A DNA stretch of 64,000 nucleotides from Hymenoscyphus infarciens (Eukaryota; Ascomycota; Leotiomycetes; Helotiales; Helotiaceae). The first letter of the stretch is position 1; each line of letters begins with the position of its first letter. Under the pieces are notes generated by a model, which was not told the origin of the DNA, searched no databases, and worked only from the letters and a program-made list of their open reading frames with translations. This document shows, piece by piece, positions 45,233-56,888 of the stretch. The stretch covers positions 1 through 64,000 of the forward strand of contig LLCB01000269.1 in NCBI GenBank assembly GCA_001414345.1, written 5' to 3'. A program made the translations under genes and the position numbers.

Positions 45233-47190
45233 TTATCTCGCAGAAGCTTCTCTGAGCCATTTGTTGATTTTCAAAAGCGCCCTGCGTGGAAGGTCTTTGT
45301 ATCGCTCGTCATCGTAAATATTGTTGATAGTGAGAGAGAGACGACGAGCCTTGACGTCAGAAAGTCTCTTTGCACTGATCGCTGCCTCTCTTCTACGAAC
45401 AAATCCGCCTGGTTTCCCAGTTCACGTCGCTTCGTTCGCAATTCTGGCCCATCAGTTTCCTCCACGATGCATAGAACGCAATCACAAGTGAAGCCCCGCG
45501 TATTCAACAACAATTCAGCCCTCGCATCATAACGACGGGATGCATCGTTACTATGAATGATTTCGTCTCCAGGGCGGATCGCTCGAGTAGCACGCAATAC
45601 CAAGAGATCATCAATGGCTTCCTTCACTGCATTGGGAATACAATAGTGGTTTGCATATGCTGCGAAAATCCAGAGACTGGTGCTTGCATTTTCTAAAGTC
45701 CTTCTCTTCTCCAGAGTGTAATGAACTTAGCCCGAAAGCATTCCGCAAAACAATGTCGTGGACTTGGAAGGTGTCGATAACAGGGTTGGAATCACTCATG
45801 AGAAGTTGCGTTCCAATACCGGGATAGTCTCCATAGAGGTCCATAACTTTTCTAACCTATGAGGGGTTGTTGAAAAGCTTCTGTGCAATGGATTGGCATA
45901 ACCCAGCAGGAAAGAGCCTGATTAGATTATCATAAGTTATTGCAGTCCAGTATTCATGTTCTTTCCCCAAAACGACACAAAAAGCCTTCTCACACATGAC
46001 AATTTAACCGGGAGTGTTGTCACGGGTCGCAAATAGTCCACGGCCACACCCAGGACTTCCTTTGATGATAATAACTTGAACAAAGCTTGTCGCATCAACC
46101 CGTGGACGACCCGTAACCAAGGCTGCTTTGAGTTTCGTAAAGTCGAATTTTCCAGTGACTTGTTCTCGGAGATGTAGTTTCGTTTTCGGAATGTATGCTG
46201 CTGCTTCTTTGTTGCCCGGAAGAAGTCTCTTTTGCTCCTCAAGGAATTGTTTCGCTTCCAGAAATTGACGGAGATGGTAGGCTGCAAAACCAGCACGAAA
46301 GTATGCTTTGCTGTCAAGCTCCTTGTACTCTTGGTCTTCCAATCCAGTGAGAGAAGAAACGGCAACCATCCTTGCCTCATCGAAGCGAGTGAGAACGAGG
46401 TTGACATGGGCACGAGTTCTAAAAAGATCATGGGTCAAGTCTTCTTTCTTTACATGCTTCCCAGTGAGCAATTGCAACCCTCGGGTATAATCGAAAAGGG
46501 CGAGTGAGAGATCTTTTTGCTTGAGTGCCGCAATTCCATCCTCTTTATATTCCCAAGCTGCTTCAATATCAGTACCCGTTGGAGATGTTCCAGACTTTCC
46601 CCCTTTCTCTGCAGAAGAACTTGAATCATTAATGGGTAGACCAGAGGCGCCGGTGAAAATGTCCGAGGGATGGTCGATTCGTAAAGTCGGATCACCCCGG
46701 TCACTAAGAGTTGAAATAGGGGTCTTTGTTTTTGTGCCGACTCCAGAATTTCTTTGCCAAGTTTGGAATTGTGAAACATCACTTCCAATCTCTCCATCTG
46801 CTCTGAAGACTCCTCCTGCACAATTTTTCAAGAACAAGCAACAAGCTTGACCACTGGAGATACACGCCGAGCAGTGAGAACAAAGCCGCGATGATGTGTA
46901 TCCATACGGAGATCAGAGAACTGCATTGGTTGTAGATCGTTGAGTGACAAAATGCAAGGCGGGTATGTGTTTCCGATTGCATAAGCTACCATAGCATCTG
47001 GGCTGCCATGGCTCGTGCTCGTTCCCGTTAGGTTGGTTGAAGAAATATCAGAAAGCAAAGAAGCGGTTGCTACTTGATTTTGGCGATATTTTGGCTCCTC
47101 AGCCTCTTGTGCTTGGCCCCCAGGAAGTTGGCATTTCAGCAACTTGACCTTGAACGTCCTTCGAACGCGCTCATCTTCCTCCCGTGTCAA
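45233..47190 (-). pseudogene. TPR and SET-domain protein, decayed
   Basis: The minus strand retains a fungal TPR-SET (SMYD-like lysine methyltransferase) plan. An N-terminal part has ILSLNDLQPMQFSDLRMDTHH and LRIDHPSDI. TPR helices follow (AAWEYKEDGIAALKQKDLSL). SET motifs include GCGRGLFATRD, NAFGL then ASTSLWIFAAYANHYCIPNA across an intron, RAIRPGDEII and the post-SET GFTCDCVLC. At least five lesions break it: TGA at 46828-46830, a frameshift near 46737, TAA at 46004-46006 just after RDNTPG, TAG at 45857-45859, and a frameshift near 45400 before the C-terminal PRRALLKINKWLREA. The last stop is 45233-45235. The catalytic region is split in several places, so no active enzyme is expected. Confidence 0.85.
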
Positions 47191-47759
47191 AAAACTTGTG
47201 TGCTTTTGTTTGTTCGAAGACTTTTATTTTAAGCGAGGCTCTGGTTTGTACTAGAAAATAAACATCGAGGAGTTGTTAGCTTTATAGTTTGGTAAAGCTC
47301 ATTTTCGTTTGTTGTCTATTTTCAAATTGTCACTTACGATTTAAGGGAGTAATTCTTCGCATAAGGCTTCTCAGCCACTTATCTTGGACTGTCTGTAAAT
47401 AAGGTTATTATTTATTCTAGAGTAGATAGGTTAATTTAATGAGTTGTTATCAAATATCAACTAGTAAGCCCATCTTCCCATTCAATTGCCCCAACCCTCA
47501 CGAATGATCTTATCAATCATGCAAGGTTACAAGGGGTATTGACTTAGCGCTCTCAAGTTCCAAGGACCTTACCTTCTTCTGGCGTAAACATAGAAGATAT
47601 CTAATCCATCCAATGATTTTTGCTTACGAAAGCTCCCTAACCCGCACTTGAAAGGAACATAGTTTGACGTTAGTGAAGTACAAATACTTCGCTGCTTCTA
47701 GCTTCGAGGTGAAGTCGAGGCAAGTGTTTTACCCAAGCGAGTCCGACAGAAACAACATG
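47191..47759. other. Intergenic between two pseudogenes
   Basis: AT-rich DNA with no coding signal recognised. Confidence 0.45.
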
Positions 47760-49035
47760 TCAAGGCCAAAGAATATAACTTTGTCTTCTCAGATCTTTGT
47801 CATGGGCTATGTCGATAAGGCTCAGAACAAAAGTCTTGTTGGCACCTGTTCCGTCCCAGAACACACATAGAAGATCCCCTGGTTCTGTGTAGGGAGGAAT
47901 AAAAGCACGCTCAGAACTCTGACCGCTCTCCAATAACGCCATCCAGTTGCCTTCTGTATCTTTCCTGACTTTCTTGATAGCATTCAGTATGATTCCACGC
48001 AGGGCAAGGCGCATTGGGACTTGGGTGTCATCAGAGTCTATGTAAAGCTGGGTTGCCTTGTTAGACACACTATGGAAATACAAAATATTTTTGCCCGGAA
48101 GTTCACAGGTGTAGGGTATGTCGTATTGACGCCTGGAGATGGAAGCAATATCCTCCTCTCCCGAATGGAATGCGAGATATTCCACCAGTCTGGCACCCAG
48201 GAAAGAACCAATGTTGGAAAACAAGCAAAGAATATAGAGTGAACTTGTCTCCAAAAGCGTTGCCACCGCAAACATCGTGTAAACTTGCGAAACTGAGTTC
48301 GCGTAATCAACTTCCAATCAAGCATGCCAGTAACCGGGGGGCGCGCCCTCCCCAAGTAGCATAAACCATATCTTGGGGATTCGTAACTCCAAGTCCCCGT
48401 CTCAATTTCAAAACCTCAATCAAAGGGATACGGGCAGTATCCTTTTCGACTCTAGCCCCTTGAAATTTTGCTCGCGTCTCTTGCATATTGCGGGAAATAG
48501 CCTACGCCAGATGAGGTATCTGTGGTGAAAAAGATCGGTTGGACTGGATGATTCAATATACAATTCATCAGTTTCATCACTGATATAATGATTCGGATGC
48601 TGAGTTTGGACATCTTTTACAATGCCAAACATGTCGTTGCTGAAACCATCCCATTTGATGCAGCTTCTCCCACATTGGATCCAAGGGTCCAACGATAGAA
48701 CCAGCTCTTGGAGAATCCACACTCTAGTAAACCATGGACGTGACAAAAGAGCTGAGCCCAAGCATCTCAAAGTTTCAACTTTACTAGTAAATGGAATCCG
48801 TGTCGTTTAGCCTCCAATTTAAGTGCTTTGAGCGCCGTGTCAAGTTCTGGTGTACCAACACCAAGATAAATGATCATATTGTGCAAATGCGTATATCGAA
48901 CCCATCAAATCGATCTGATTCCCTTTTTCGTCTAAGTCGCTCTGATTGATCCAAATGGCATCAGCCCAGAACCTCAAAACCCTACGTCTGTCTCGTATGT
49001 CGCGAAGAGCAAGGAATAGATTTTCCGTGACCCCA
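47760..49035 (-). pseudogene. HET-domain (heterokaryon incompatibility) relic
   Basis: Fragments of a HET protein occur in order on the minus strand but in changing frames. These are VTENLFLALRDIRDRRRVLRFWADAIWINQSDLDEKGNQIDLMGSIYAF (core HET motif), then YLGVGTPELDTALKALKLEAKR, then LLSRPWFTRVWILQELVLS, IPLIEVLKLRRGLGVTNPQDMVYA and a C-terminal part ending at 47760. Frameshifts lie near 48875 and 48340, and a stop precedes the RPWFTRVW block. The first third of the HET domain is missing at about 49035, where AT-rich repeat DNA begins, so it may have been truncated by an insertion or rearrangement. HET proteins trigger cell death between incompatible strains, and loss by decay is common. Confidence 0.8.
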
Positions 49036-49904
49036 ACTAGGCCTATTAATTGAATTTTTCATTTCATACAGTTATTAGATCATTCGTTTTATATATATAT
49101 ACTGAACGGACATAAGCGGATAGGGCTACCTCTTATAAATTTTTGATTATAATTAGGTTTATTAGGCGCTTTAAGAGGACTGTATATATAGGTACAAGAT
49201 GCTACGATTCTATAGGTTGCTCCAACGCTGCCACGCGTCTCTACACCTCCTATACTGATTTTAGTATTATTATAACGGCACGAAATACACACAACTACAG
49301 AAGAGGCATATGGGAGTGCGTTTGGCAGAATAACGTATGTAAATACTAGGCTCTGATACGGAAGAAAAGGCTAAACTGGCCTTTTCTGACTCTAGGAGAG
49401 TAGGCTGCTATATACAAGAGGTTTCGGACGATACAAAAGGGGTACGAAACCGAACAACGACATACGTCGGCTAATACAAAAGCCCGAACCCTACGAAGTA
49501 CGTCCGAAAGTCCGGACGGACGTACGAACGTACGTAACCTTCCTAAATTAGACAATGCAAAACAACAACAGCCGAAAGCAGCCGAAAGCTAAATATACTA
49601 CAGCTGAACCTTATATGCGGCAGGTACTCCCAGCTATCCAGGATGGCCTAGATGACAGGCCATCACAATTATAAGGTAATAGAAGAAGAGAAGAGGAAGA
49701 GGAAGAAGTAGTCGAGGGTAGAAGATTAGATAGAGCGTTTATGCCTCGCTTTAGCTAAGAGCCTTTACTAAAAGAGATTAGAACGTAGAAAATACTAGAA
49801 AGGTTATACGAAGTACTTAAAGAGGCAAAGTAGGTAGTTTACTAACCTCTTCTTTTCTTAGCTTATTCTTATTATCTATCTATAGTTTATGAATATTAAT
49901 TAGA

Positions 49905-50225
49905 ATCAGTCTAGGGCGGAATAATAAGAAGCTAGGTTATATAATATCTAAATTGGGAAGTAAAGCATCGTCTATCCCTAACCACCTCTTTGACCCCTAT
50001 ATAATTATCCTCTTTCTTCGTCTCTTCTTCTTTTCCTCTCTCTTCTTAATCAAGTTTAGCTCTCTCGACTTTAAGAGTACTAATTAGAGACAAGAGAAAT
50101 AGTTACGTGCAACCCCATTCAATATTTAAAACTCCATAAAGCTCATATATTTTCTCGTTTCAATTCATATAATTCATAAATCTAATTCATACCTCAAGTT
50201 CAACTCAAAAAACACTATTTTTATG
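49905..50225. repeat. Diverged AT-rich repeat, copy A
   Basis: Shares an ordered series of blocks with 51580-51935 in the same orientation: a GGAATAATAA start, a CTCTTTCTTC pyrimidine stretch, ACGTG followed by AAC, TTTCGTTTCAATTCATAT and ACACTATTTT-like ends. The class is unknown: LTR relic, MITE or SINE tail. Confidence 0.55.
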
Positions 50226-51579
50226 ACAGCTCGGATCTCTCCATACATATGAAGGTGCCGTATGCTAGTGTATAATATCGTGTTCTGCTTCACTGAGAGT
50301 CGTTTGGACAAGGTTGCAATGAATCGGAGATGAATAATCCCGAGAAGGCTGTACCAGTGGAAGCCTTATCATCATTCACGTATAACCGGTTGGAAAGGGA
50401 GGATTCGACAGTGGTGTATATCATAGAGTAAGGAATGAAACAGCAAAGGGAATGGTCAATGAGGTAGACGGCAAACCGGAGATGGAGTGCGGAATGGAAA
50501 AGGTGAAGCTTGCAGATGAAGCAAGGTTAGTCTCGCGATGTGTTTTATCAAGCGGCAGCAAATACTTCAAGTCTATCTCTCCGGCGCTTCTACGAAACTT
50601 TCCGAAGTTGAAAATGTACCCCAAGTTTCTCAAATAATGATTCCATACATCATATCATACGACAAACTTAGAGTAGCAGAAGATAGTTACGGGCTCAAAA
50701 ACGTCCGAACCTCATTAACCGAACAAAGTAACAAACCTTGAAATGTTGATGAGATAACATCAGAGAAATAAGCATACAACAACCTACCAACAGTCAACCC
50801 CGCTCGAGGCGGTATGGATATCTCGAACTGAAGTAAGAGATGCTCTTAGAAAAAGAGAAAACTTTCCACTGACCTGAAAATCCACCAAACTTATCACCGA
50901 TTGCCCAAAGCCCTTCTTCTCAGTAGCACCCCACCTCAAAAACACCATAAACTCGTCCATCCGCAGAGAATGCCTCCTCGCCAATCCCCCTATCTCCAAC
51001 CCTTCAAAGCCACCCTCGACAGCACTCTCCACCTACGCTCTCCTCACCCTCATCCCCCTTCCAAAGAACACCGCTCTTTCTCTCCTCTGGCTCATAAACC
51101 CCTTCTTTATTACCCTCCTTAGCATATAGTACTTGATCTGCGATCCTGATCCAGGCCTCTTCTTCTTTATATATAGTACCCAAAGAAAACAATTTATTAA
51201 TATAATACGTATCATATCATGTGTTTCCATCTTGGTCCTCGAGATGTCTGCGGTGGCTGTGAGGATTCTACAGACGTGTTATGATAAGTTGGGCCCGATT
51301 GGGAAGGAGGATGGGAGTATTGGTGTTGGGTCTGCTATTATTGGGGGTTTCTTATTGTTGATGAACTACGGGATGGTGGGGGTTTGTTGTGGTGTGTACA
51401 GTTCCTACTTCCGTTGGGGCTTGGAAGCTTGCGTTGGGTTATGAGGAAGTTAAGCCTTGGGTAGAGGAACAGGTAGGCCTCTTAATTGAAGAATACGAAA
51501 CACCTTTCTTAATTCCATACTTCTTTTCTTTTAATTATTAGATAATTCAATTTATATCTAATAAAAAGGATGACTTTAG

Positions 51580-51935
51580 AAAATTGCTCGAGGACGGAAT
51601 AATAAAATCCCGGGTGCTAAACCTTAAACCCCCTTTACCTCTAGATAACACCTCTTAAAAAAAATGTCCTCTACTCTTTCTTCTTCTTCCTTTTCGTCTC
51701 TATAGGTTTTAATTATCCTTCCTTCCTTCCTTTCTTTTTATTCCTTTCTATACTTATACTCTACGCTCTCTATTACTCACTTTAACATGTGGTTTAGCCT
51801 AGAAATATAAGAGAATCATCACGTGTTAACTCCACTAAGAACATATAAAAACTTCACGAAATTTATATATATTTTCGTTTCAATTCATATTGTTTCTGAA
51901 TATAATTCTCTCTAGTCCAAATCAAATAGCACTAT
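51580..51935. repeat. Diverged AT-rich repeat, copy B
   Basis: Second copy of the repeat at 49905-50225, in direct orientation about 1.35 kb downstream, with extra insertions (a CCTTCCTTCC run). The two copies could be the ends of one decayed element or independent insertions. Confidence 0.55.
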
Positions 51936-52391
51936 TTTCATGAATATTCAAAGTTTCATGTTTAATAAGAAGCTCTAGGAACAGGGGGCGGATGAGGAGC
52001 TTTTGCTTCAGACTATAAGTTATCATGATCTTTCTCTGGAGCTGCTGGTCTGAGTCAGAGACTTGGCATTCCTCAAGCTCTAGGCGAGATAAATCCCCGC
52101 TTCTCATCCGCAGTAGGTAACGAATGAAAATTCAAACAAATACATGATTAAAAAAATGTTGTTGAGACTGAAAGCGAGGAAAGTGTTATGTGAATATTTG
52201 GGCACTGTGGAACAGGAGAGAAGTTTGAATGATTATTAGTGGTTTGCATGGAGATTGTGGGAAGATGAAAGGATTGGGAGATTTGGGTGGTTTCTTTTGG
52301 CGGAATTTTCAGTTAAAAATATAGTTCCATCAATAAACTCCACCCAGAAACTCCAAAAAAAAAATTAAAAAATTGCTTCCAGAGCTTTAAT

Positions 52392-52500
52392 TACTCCAGG
52401 TGAGTGTCGAACTCACGACTTTCGCATGCCTTTTGAAGGTAAGATCATATTAAACGGTTGCCCGTAGAATATAAGAACGACACGCTAACCACTCTATAAA
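52392..52500 (-). pseudogene. tRNA-Ile(UAU)-like relic with intron
   Basis: The minus strand shows a D-arm-like GAGTGGTTAGCG, an anticodon-loop-like CTTATAT (anticodon UAU), about 40 nt that fit a tRNA intron, and a perfect T arm GTGAG-TTCGACA-CTCAC. The 3' acceptor strand CTGGAGT has no complementary 5' strand, so the gene is probably dead or the fold is fortuitous. Confidence 0.4.
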
Positions 52501-52793
52501 TACCGTTAGCCTTTGTTTTGGAACACAGGCAGTGAACTTGTTACTTACGCGTCACTGGAGTTGTTTTGGTATGTTTTGTAATATGAAACCGAAAGTTCTT
52601 ATTTGTGATTATCAACATTTTAACATATGTGGCCCCACTTTGAGGGGTTTGTGTGGGAGGTCCGCCAATTAACTTGAAGGAATCGGCTGAAGTCCGGCCC
52701 TCGGCCTTCTTTACCAGAGCTTAGAGCCTTGTACTTGCGCCTCTCTCCGATTTTACAGACAACACCAGTCACTCATTCTGCAATTCAATTAAG

Positions 52794-53780
52794 ATGTCTT
52801 CCAAAGACCCTGACCCCCCAGTCCCTGCAGAGGAGGAGGACGAAGAAGAAGACTACATGAACATGATAATATCCGAACCCGTTCTCCCAAAGCAAAAAGA
52901 GACCTACACCCAACGCCTCGCCCGTCAACAACGAGAACGCGAAGCCTCCCAACCAAAACCCAAAGCTGAGCGTCTCCTAGAAGAAACAGCCAATCGCGAA
53001 ACAGCCCTTTCAACCTCTCTCCTCTCAGACCCCGAAACCGCAAAGAAGAATAAAGGCCTAGCAATGATGGCAAAAATGGGCTTTAAACCTGGTGTCGCTC
53101 TAGGTGCGCGTGAGAACAAAGATGCAAGACTGGAGCCGGTGGGCATTAATATTAAAGAGGATCGAGGGGGCATTGGACTAGATGCCGAGAAAAAGCGGAA
53201 GTTTAGAGAGGAGGTGGATCGGGAGGGGAAGAGGGTAAAAGCTGAGGAGGGGGATTACAGAGAGAGGGTTCGTCGGGAGAGGGAGGAGGTTAGACTGGAG
53301 GGTCAAACTGCTGCTGCGATGAGGGTTGCTGAGAGGATGGCGGGGGAGAAAGAGGGTGAGGAGAATGGTGTTGTTGATGATGGGACTAAGAAGCGGAAGA
53401 TTTCTACGAAGCCTTTGAAGCAGATCAACGTGCTTTGGCGGGGACTGATACGAAAACGAGAGGAGAAGGAGAGGGATCGGAGGATGCGATATGATCTTCA
53501 GCAAAGCTTGTCACGGCATGTTAATTATGATGATGCGGATGAGGATGAAGAGGACAAAAGAGCTCTTGGGAAAGATGTCATTCAGCATACTCTAGTGGAA
53601 GATCTCGAGGAAGAAGACCTGGAATTGGACGCCTTTAACGAATTGGATCCAGCAGAAAGGTTGGCAAAACTCGTCGTCTATTTACGAGAAGAGCACAACT
53701 ACTGCTTCTGGTGTAAATTTACATACTCAGACCAGGAGTTTGAGGGATGCCCGGGATTGACAGAAGAAGAGCACGATTGA
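52794..53780 (+). CDS. G-patch / DUF4187 protein (GPATCH11-like)
   Basis: Single exon, 328 residues. The N-terminus is acidic (AEEEDEEEDYMNMII), then comes a G-patch at about 83-130 with KGLAMMAKMGFKPGVALGA and EDRGGIGLD. A long charged coiled-coil region follows, with the C-terminal DUF4187 block marked by LVVYLREEHNYCFWCKFTYSD. G-patch modules activate DEAH-box RNA helicases such as Prp43 or Prp2, so an RNA-processing role in the nucleus is likely by family. Human GPATCH11 has also been placed at kinetochores (CENP-Y). It converges on the PPR gene, with stops 180 bp apart. The N-terminal MSSKDPDPPVP is taken as the start because no in-frame ATG precedes it. Confidence 0.9.
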   Translation: MSSKDPDPPVPAEEEDEEEDYMNMIISEPVLPKQKETYTQRLARQQREREASQPKPKAERLLEETANRETALSTSLLSDPETAKKNKGLAMMAKMGFKPGVALGARENKDARLEPVGINIKEDRGGIGLDAEKKRKFREEVDREGKRVKAEEGDYRERVRREREEVRLEGQTAAAMRVAERMAGEKEGEENGVVDDGTKKRKISTKPLKQINVLWRGLIRKREEKERDRRMRYDLQQSLSRHVNYDDADEDEEDKRALGKDVIQHTLVEDLEEEDLELDAFNELDPAERLAKLVVYLREEHNYCFWCKFTYSDQEFEGCPGLTEEEHD

Positions 53781-53959
53781 AAATTATATTTGTATTTGTA
53801 TTTTCGGAGTTGATTGGAATGATACCCCCCATTTTGCCTTGTGCATGGTCTCTAGATCTGTAATTTTACACATAAGAAGTACATTTGATTATGATATACA
53901 ATACAACACACTGCCTTAGATCATCTAGGCTAAAAGTACACCCATTTTGCATTCCAACA

Positions 53960-56753
53960 TCATGCTTCTTCAGCCCAAGCGACACAATCTGGAACACCCA
54001 TGTCCTGAGCTACGCGTTTCGACATTTCCGGCGCAGTCAAGATTTTCCTCTCTTCGGATGCGGTACTTGTTTCGAACGCATATCGAAGCAGATCTGAAAG
54101 CACAATCCTCGCTTCCTCCAATTTTTCTTCGCGGGATAAAGCTTCATATGAAGCTCCCTGCGCCAACAAAAGCTCATCTCGCCTTTGCTTAAATTCCCCA
54201 AAGATTTTCGTGACGTTTGAGATTCTCTCCTTGGTAAATTTTTTCTGCGGCTTCAGACGTCGGGTCTTGTAGCCAGCCTTGTTCTGTTGACCAAGTCGTG
54301 CTAGTTGGAGAACAACAGTACGAGCTGTTTCTTCCTCTACCGGCGTATTGAAATGTTTCTGCAGAGCCATCAACGCTACTGCTGTCCCAGCCTGGTCGTA
54401 CTTCAGACTGAAAGCAAATATGATGAAATCGTAGAGCTCTCTTGGGAATGGCTCCTGTTTTTGCAGTAATACCTCCTTATTCTTGACCATCTCTTTGAAA
54501 ATTACGCTAGGCAAAGGGTATCTCGTCGACTTGGCTTCTCCATTTTTGACGACGCCCTTGGAAACCTTGCAAGAATGGTGCCACAATGTCGTAAAGGTTT
54601 GGTAATCTGGCTTCACAACACCTGTCTCAGTCAAGTTGAGGTAAGTCATCCATGCCCAGTCTCCACGTTGATTTTTACTATCCAGTTCAAGTAGCTCGTT
54701 CATGAAGTAGGTGTTGGGTTGAACCTCCGCCTTTCTCAGTGTATCGAAAAGAGCCAGAAGTCCGTTTGTCCGGCCCCGTCGTCGATATTGCTGAATGAGA
54801 ATACAGAAAGTTTCGATAGTTGCAGCTGGCATTTGAGCCAAGCCCTTCGCATCCAGCTTGTTCTGGGACTCCGCTATACGCAGAGAGCCCTCGAGTTGGT
54901 TGGCGAGCATTTCCTTCTTGGTATTACGGTTCCTGACATGCGCCAATCTCGCGTTGATCATTCTCCATGCCATGTCTTCAGCCATGGCCAAACTTGGCTC
55001 TGTTCCCTCCCGAATCCAGGCGCCAATGATACCGTTAACATGCCGAGAATCAGGCCGTATTCCGCGTTCAAATGTAATGTCAAGTACTCTCTTTGCTGCG
55101 GCAATCTCGCCTTCTCCTATGAGTTTCTTCATCCAGCTTCCAAAGAAATACTTGTTGTTGAACTCAGGTGGTAACCTAGCGAGAGAGCGTGGTTTGAAGT
55201 GAGAAAGTTCAGCCAATCCAGTATTAGCATCACCCAGCTTTTGTTTCTTGCCATTTTCACTAGGTGTGAGCATCATGTCTCTGAATGAAGCTAAAGCAAG
55301 ATCTGGTTGGTTGGCTTCAAGAAAGCTCAATGCGATAATATCGTAATCTGCCATCTCCATATGAGAACCCAAATGAAACCTCAGCCGTAGGTATAGTCTC
55401 CAAGCGGTTTGAACTGCAGCAGGAGTTCCAATCGCCAAATTTGTTTGGATAATGGGAAGAAAAACTCGGTAAGCAGTAACATCATCATCCCAACTCTCCA
55501 ACAACGTTTCTGCCGTTTGTAGTGCTCGATCAAGCTCAGCACGGTGACAAAAGACCTTCACACCAAGTTCGTAATAAGTCCTAGCCTTACCATTCCGCAA
55601 AGCAGCAGCCTTACTTGTCTCCCAAACCTCGAGTGAAACGTCTTGGTCTTCTGGCAGCCCCTGCACTATGAGGGCCTCGATATACAACATTCTTTGGTCA
55701 AAATTCATACGTACATCTGCCTTCCGGAGATCATCGCCAATGTATTTGATATGCGTCATTCGCTCAACGTAATCTGCACTGTCGACTCTTGAAAGTGTAT
55801 CCCACAATCCCACCCAAATCCCGGGAGGAACATGCTTTGTAAATGTCAAAAGAGCACTTCGGCACATTAAATAGTGCCTCCATACCGACCGCCGAAAGTT
55901 TTTTGAATCGGCATTACTTGCGTTGCCTGAAGCTTGAATCAGGCTGGCCTTCAAATTTTGTAAATGATGTCGAGATGACTCTGGGAACATCCTGAGACTC
56001 TGTGGAGTGAAATCGAGGCTTGGGCTTTCGGGGCTTCGAGACATGACCTTCCGAAGTCTGGCCAATACAGAAGTCTTTGGTTCTGGTGTCGAAGTTATGG
56101 TAGGAATGGTATCTGGAAATATAAAATTGGAGGGGTGAGGCGGAACTGGATGTTAGTTAGTATGGAATGTCCAAATATTTCGAGACTTATGTACCGTCGT
56201 CCTGGTCTGGTTTAGAGTCTTTTTCCCTTTTGATTTGGTCGTTTGGCTTGATGTTGAAAAGAATCTCCCGGATTCTTAATCGGTCCTCTGGCGTCACAAC
56301 TTCCTTGTCGGAAATGGCCCGAATTCTTGATATCAGACTCTCTAGGTCGTTGTTTGCCATTTCAATATCCCGGGTATCTTCTTCCTGGTCAATCCTCCCC
56401 TGTATAGCATCTTCCATATCTTCATCTGCCACTCCATCCCTTCCCAAGATCGCCTTGTTCCGTTTGTCTATCTCATCCAGTTCTGGTCGCATTGAATCCA
56501 GTAAGGCTTCCTCTGGGTCCCCGGAAACCTCTCTCCTATCGCCATCCGGGGTTTCCTCAAAGTACCTGACAGGTGCTTTTTCTTCTGTTGGAGGACGAGT
56601 GCCCCTTTTTGGTGGGGGATTGCCTCTGCCGTTGGTCGCATTTCGTACCAGCCATGGTGGACGCTGCCTTCGAGGCGCATCTAATCGTAGCAGGCATGAC
56701 CTGCATATGAAGCCTGGAGTTCTGGTAGGCAGAAGAGGTCGCGGAGGCGGCAT
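53960..56753 (-). CDS. Mitochondrial PPR protein (CIA84-like)
   Basis: Two exons (56753-56195, 56112-53960) give 903 residues. The N-terminus MPPPRPLLPTRTPGFICRSCLL is Arg-rich and free of acids, a good mitochondrial presequence; an ATG at 56804 would add 17 residues. The mid and C-terminal parts are helical repeats spaced about 35 residues (for example AAKRVLDITFERGIRPDSRHVNGIIGAW and LLALFDTLRKAEVQPNTYFMNELL), which match the PPR pattern. The layout and the RIREILFNIKPNDQIKRE stretch recall CIA84-type complex I assembly PPR proteins of filamentous fungi. That exact identity is an inference; a role in organellar RNA metabolism is the safe statement. It starts 135 bp from the divergent ORC3. 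Confidence 0.8.
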
Positions 56754-56888
56754 GAATGTGGTTTGGTGTTTTGGTTTCTCCCAAAAAAAGTCGGGCTTTT
56801 TCAAAGAAGGTCCCTGTCCCTTCAGCCTTGCCGCGCAAATGACATCGCGTCTCAGGCATTCAAGTCAACCGTGCATGATCAGGAACAA

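Larger units (their letters stand above)
49036..52793. other. AT-rich degraded repeat island
   Basis: About 3.7 kb with high TA content, few long frames and two diverged copies of one repeat (49905-50225, 51580-51935). The sequence near 49340-49680 (ACGTACG palindromes, GCCGAAAGCA duplications) looks like a decayed transposon but no transposase domain can be read. Frames at 50890-51120 (TALSTYALLTLIPLPKNTAL) and 51262-51400 (DGSIGVGSAIIGGFLLLMNYG) may be remnants of one membrane-protein gene. The composition suggests repeat-induced mutation, which cannot be proved here. A tRNA-like relic lies at 52392-52500. Confidence 0.55.

Noticed and set aside
51133..51444. 103-codon frame with a glycine-rich hydrophobic segment
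   Set aside because: Lies in the degraded island, lacks a credible start and has no partner exons; noted only as a possible remnant.
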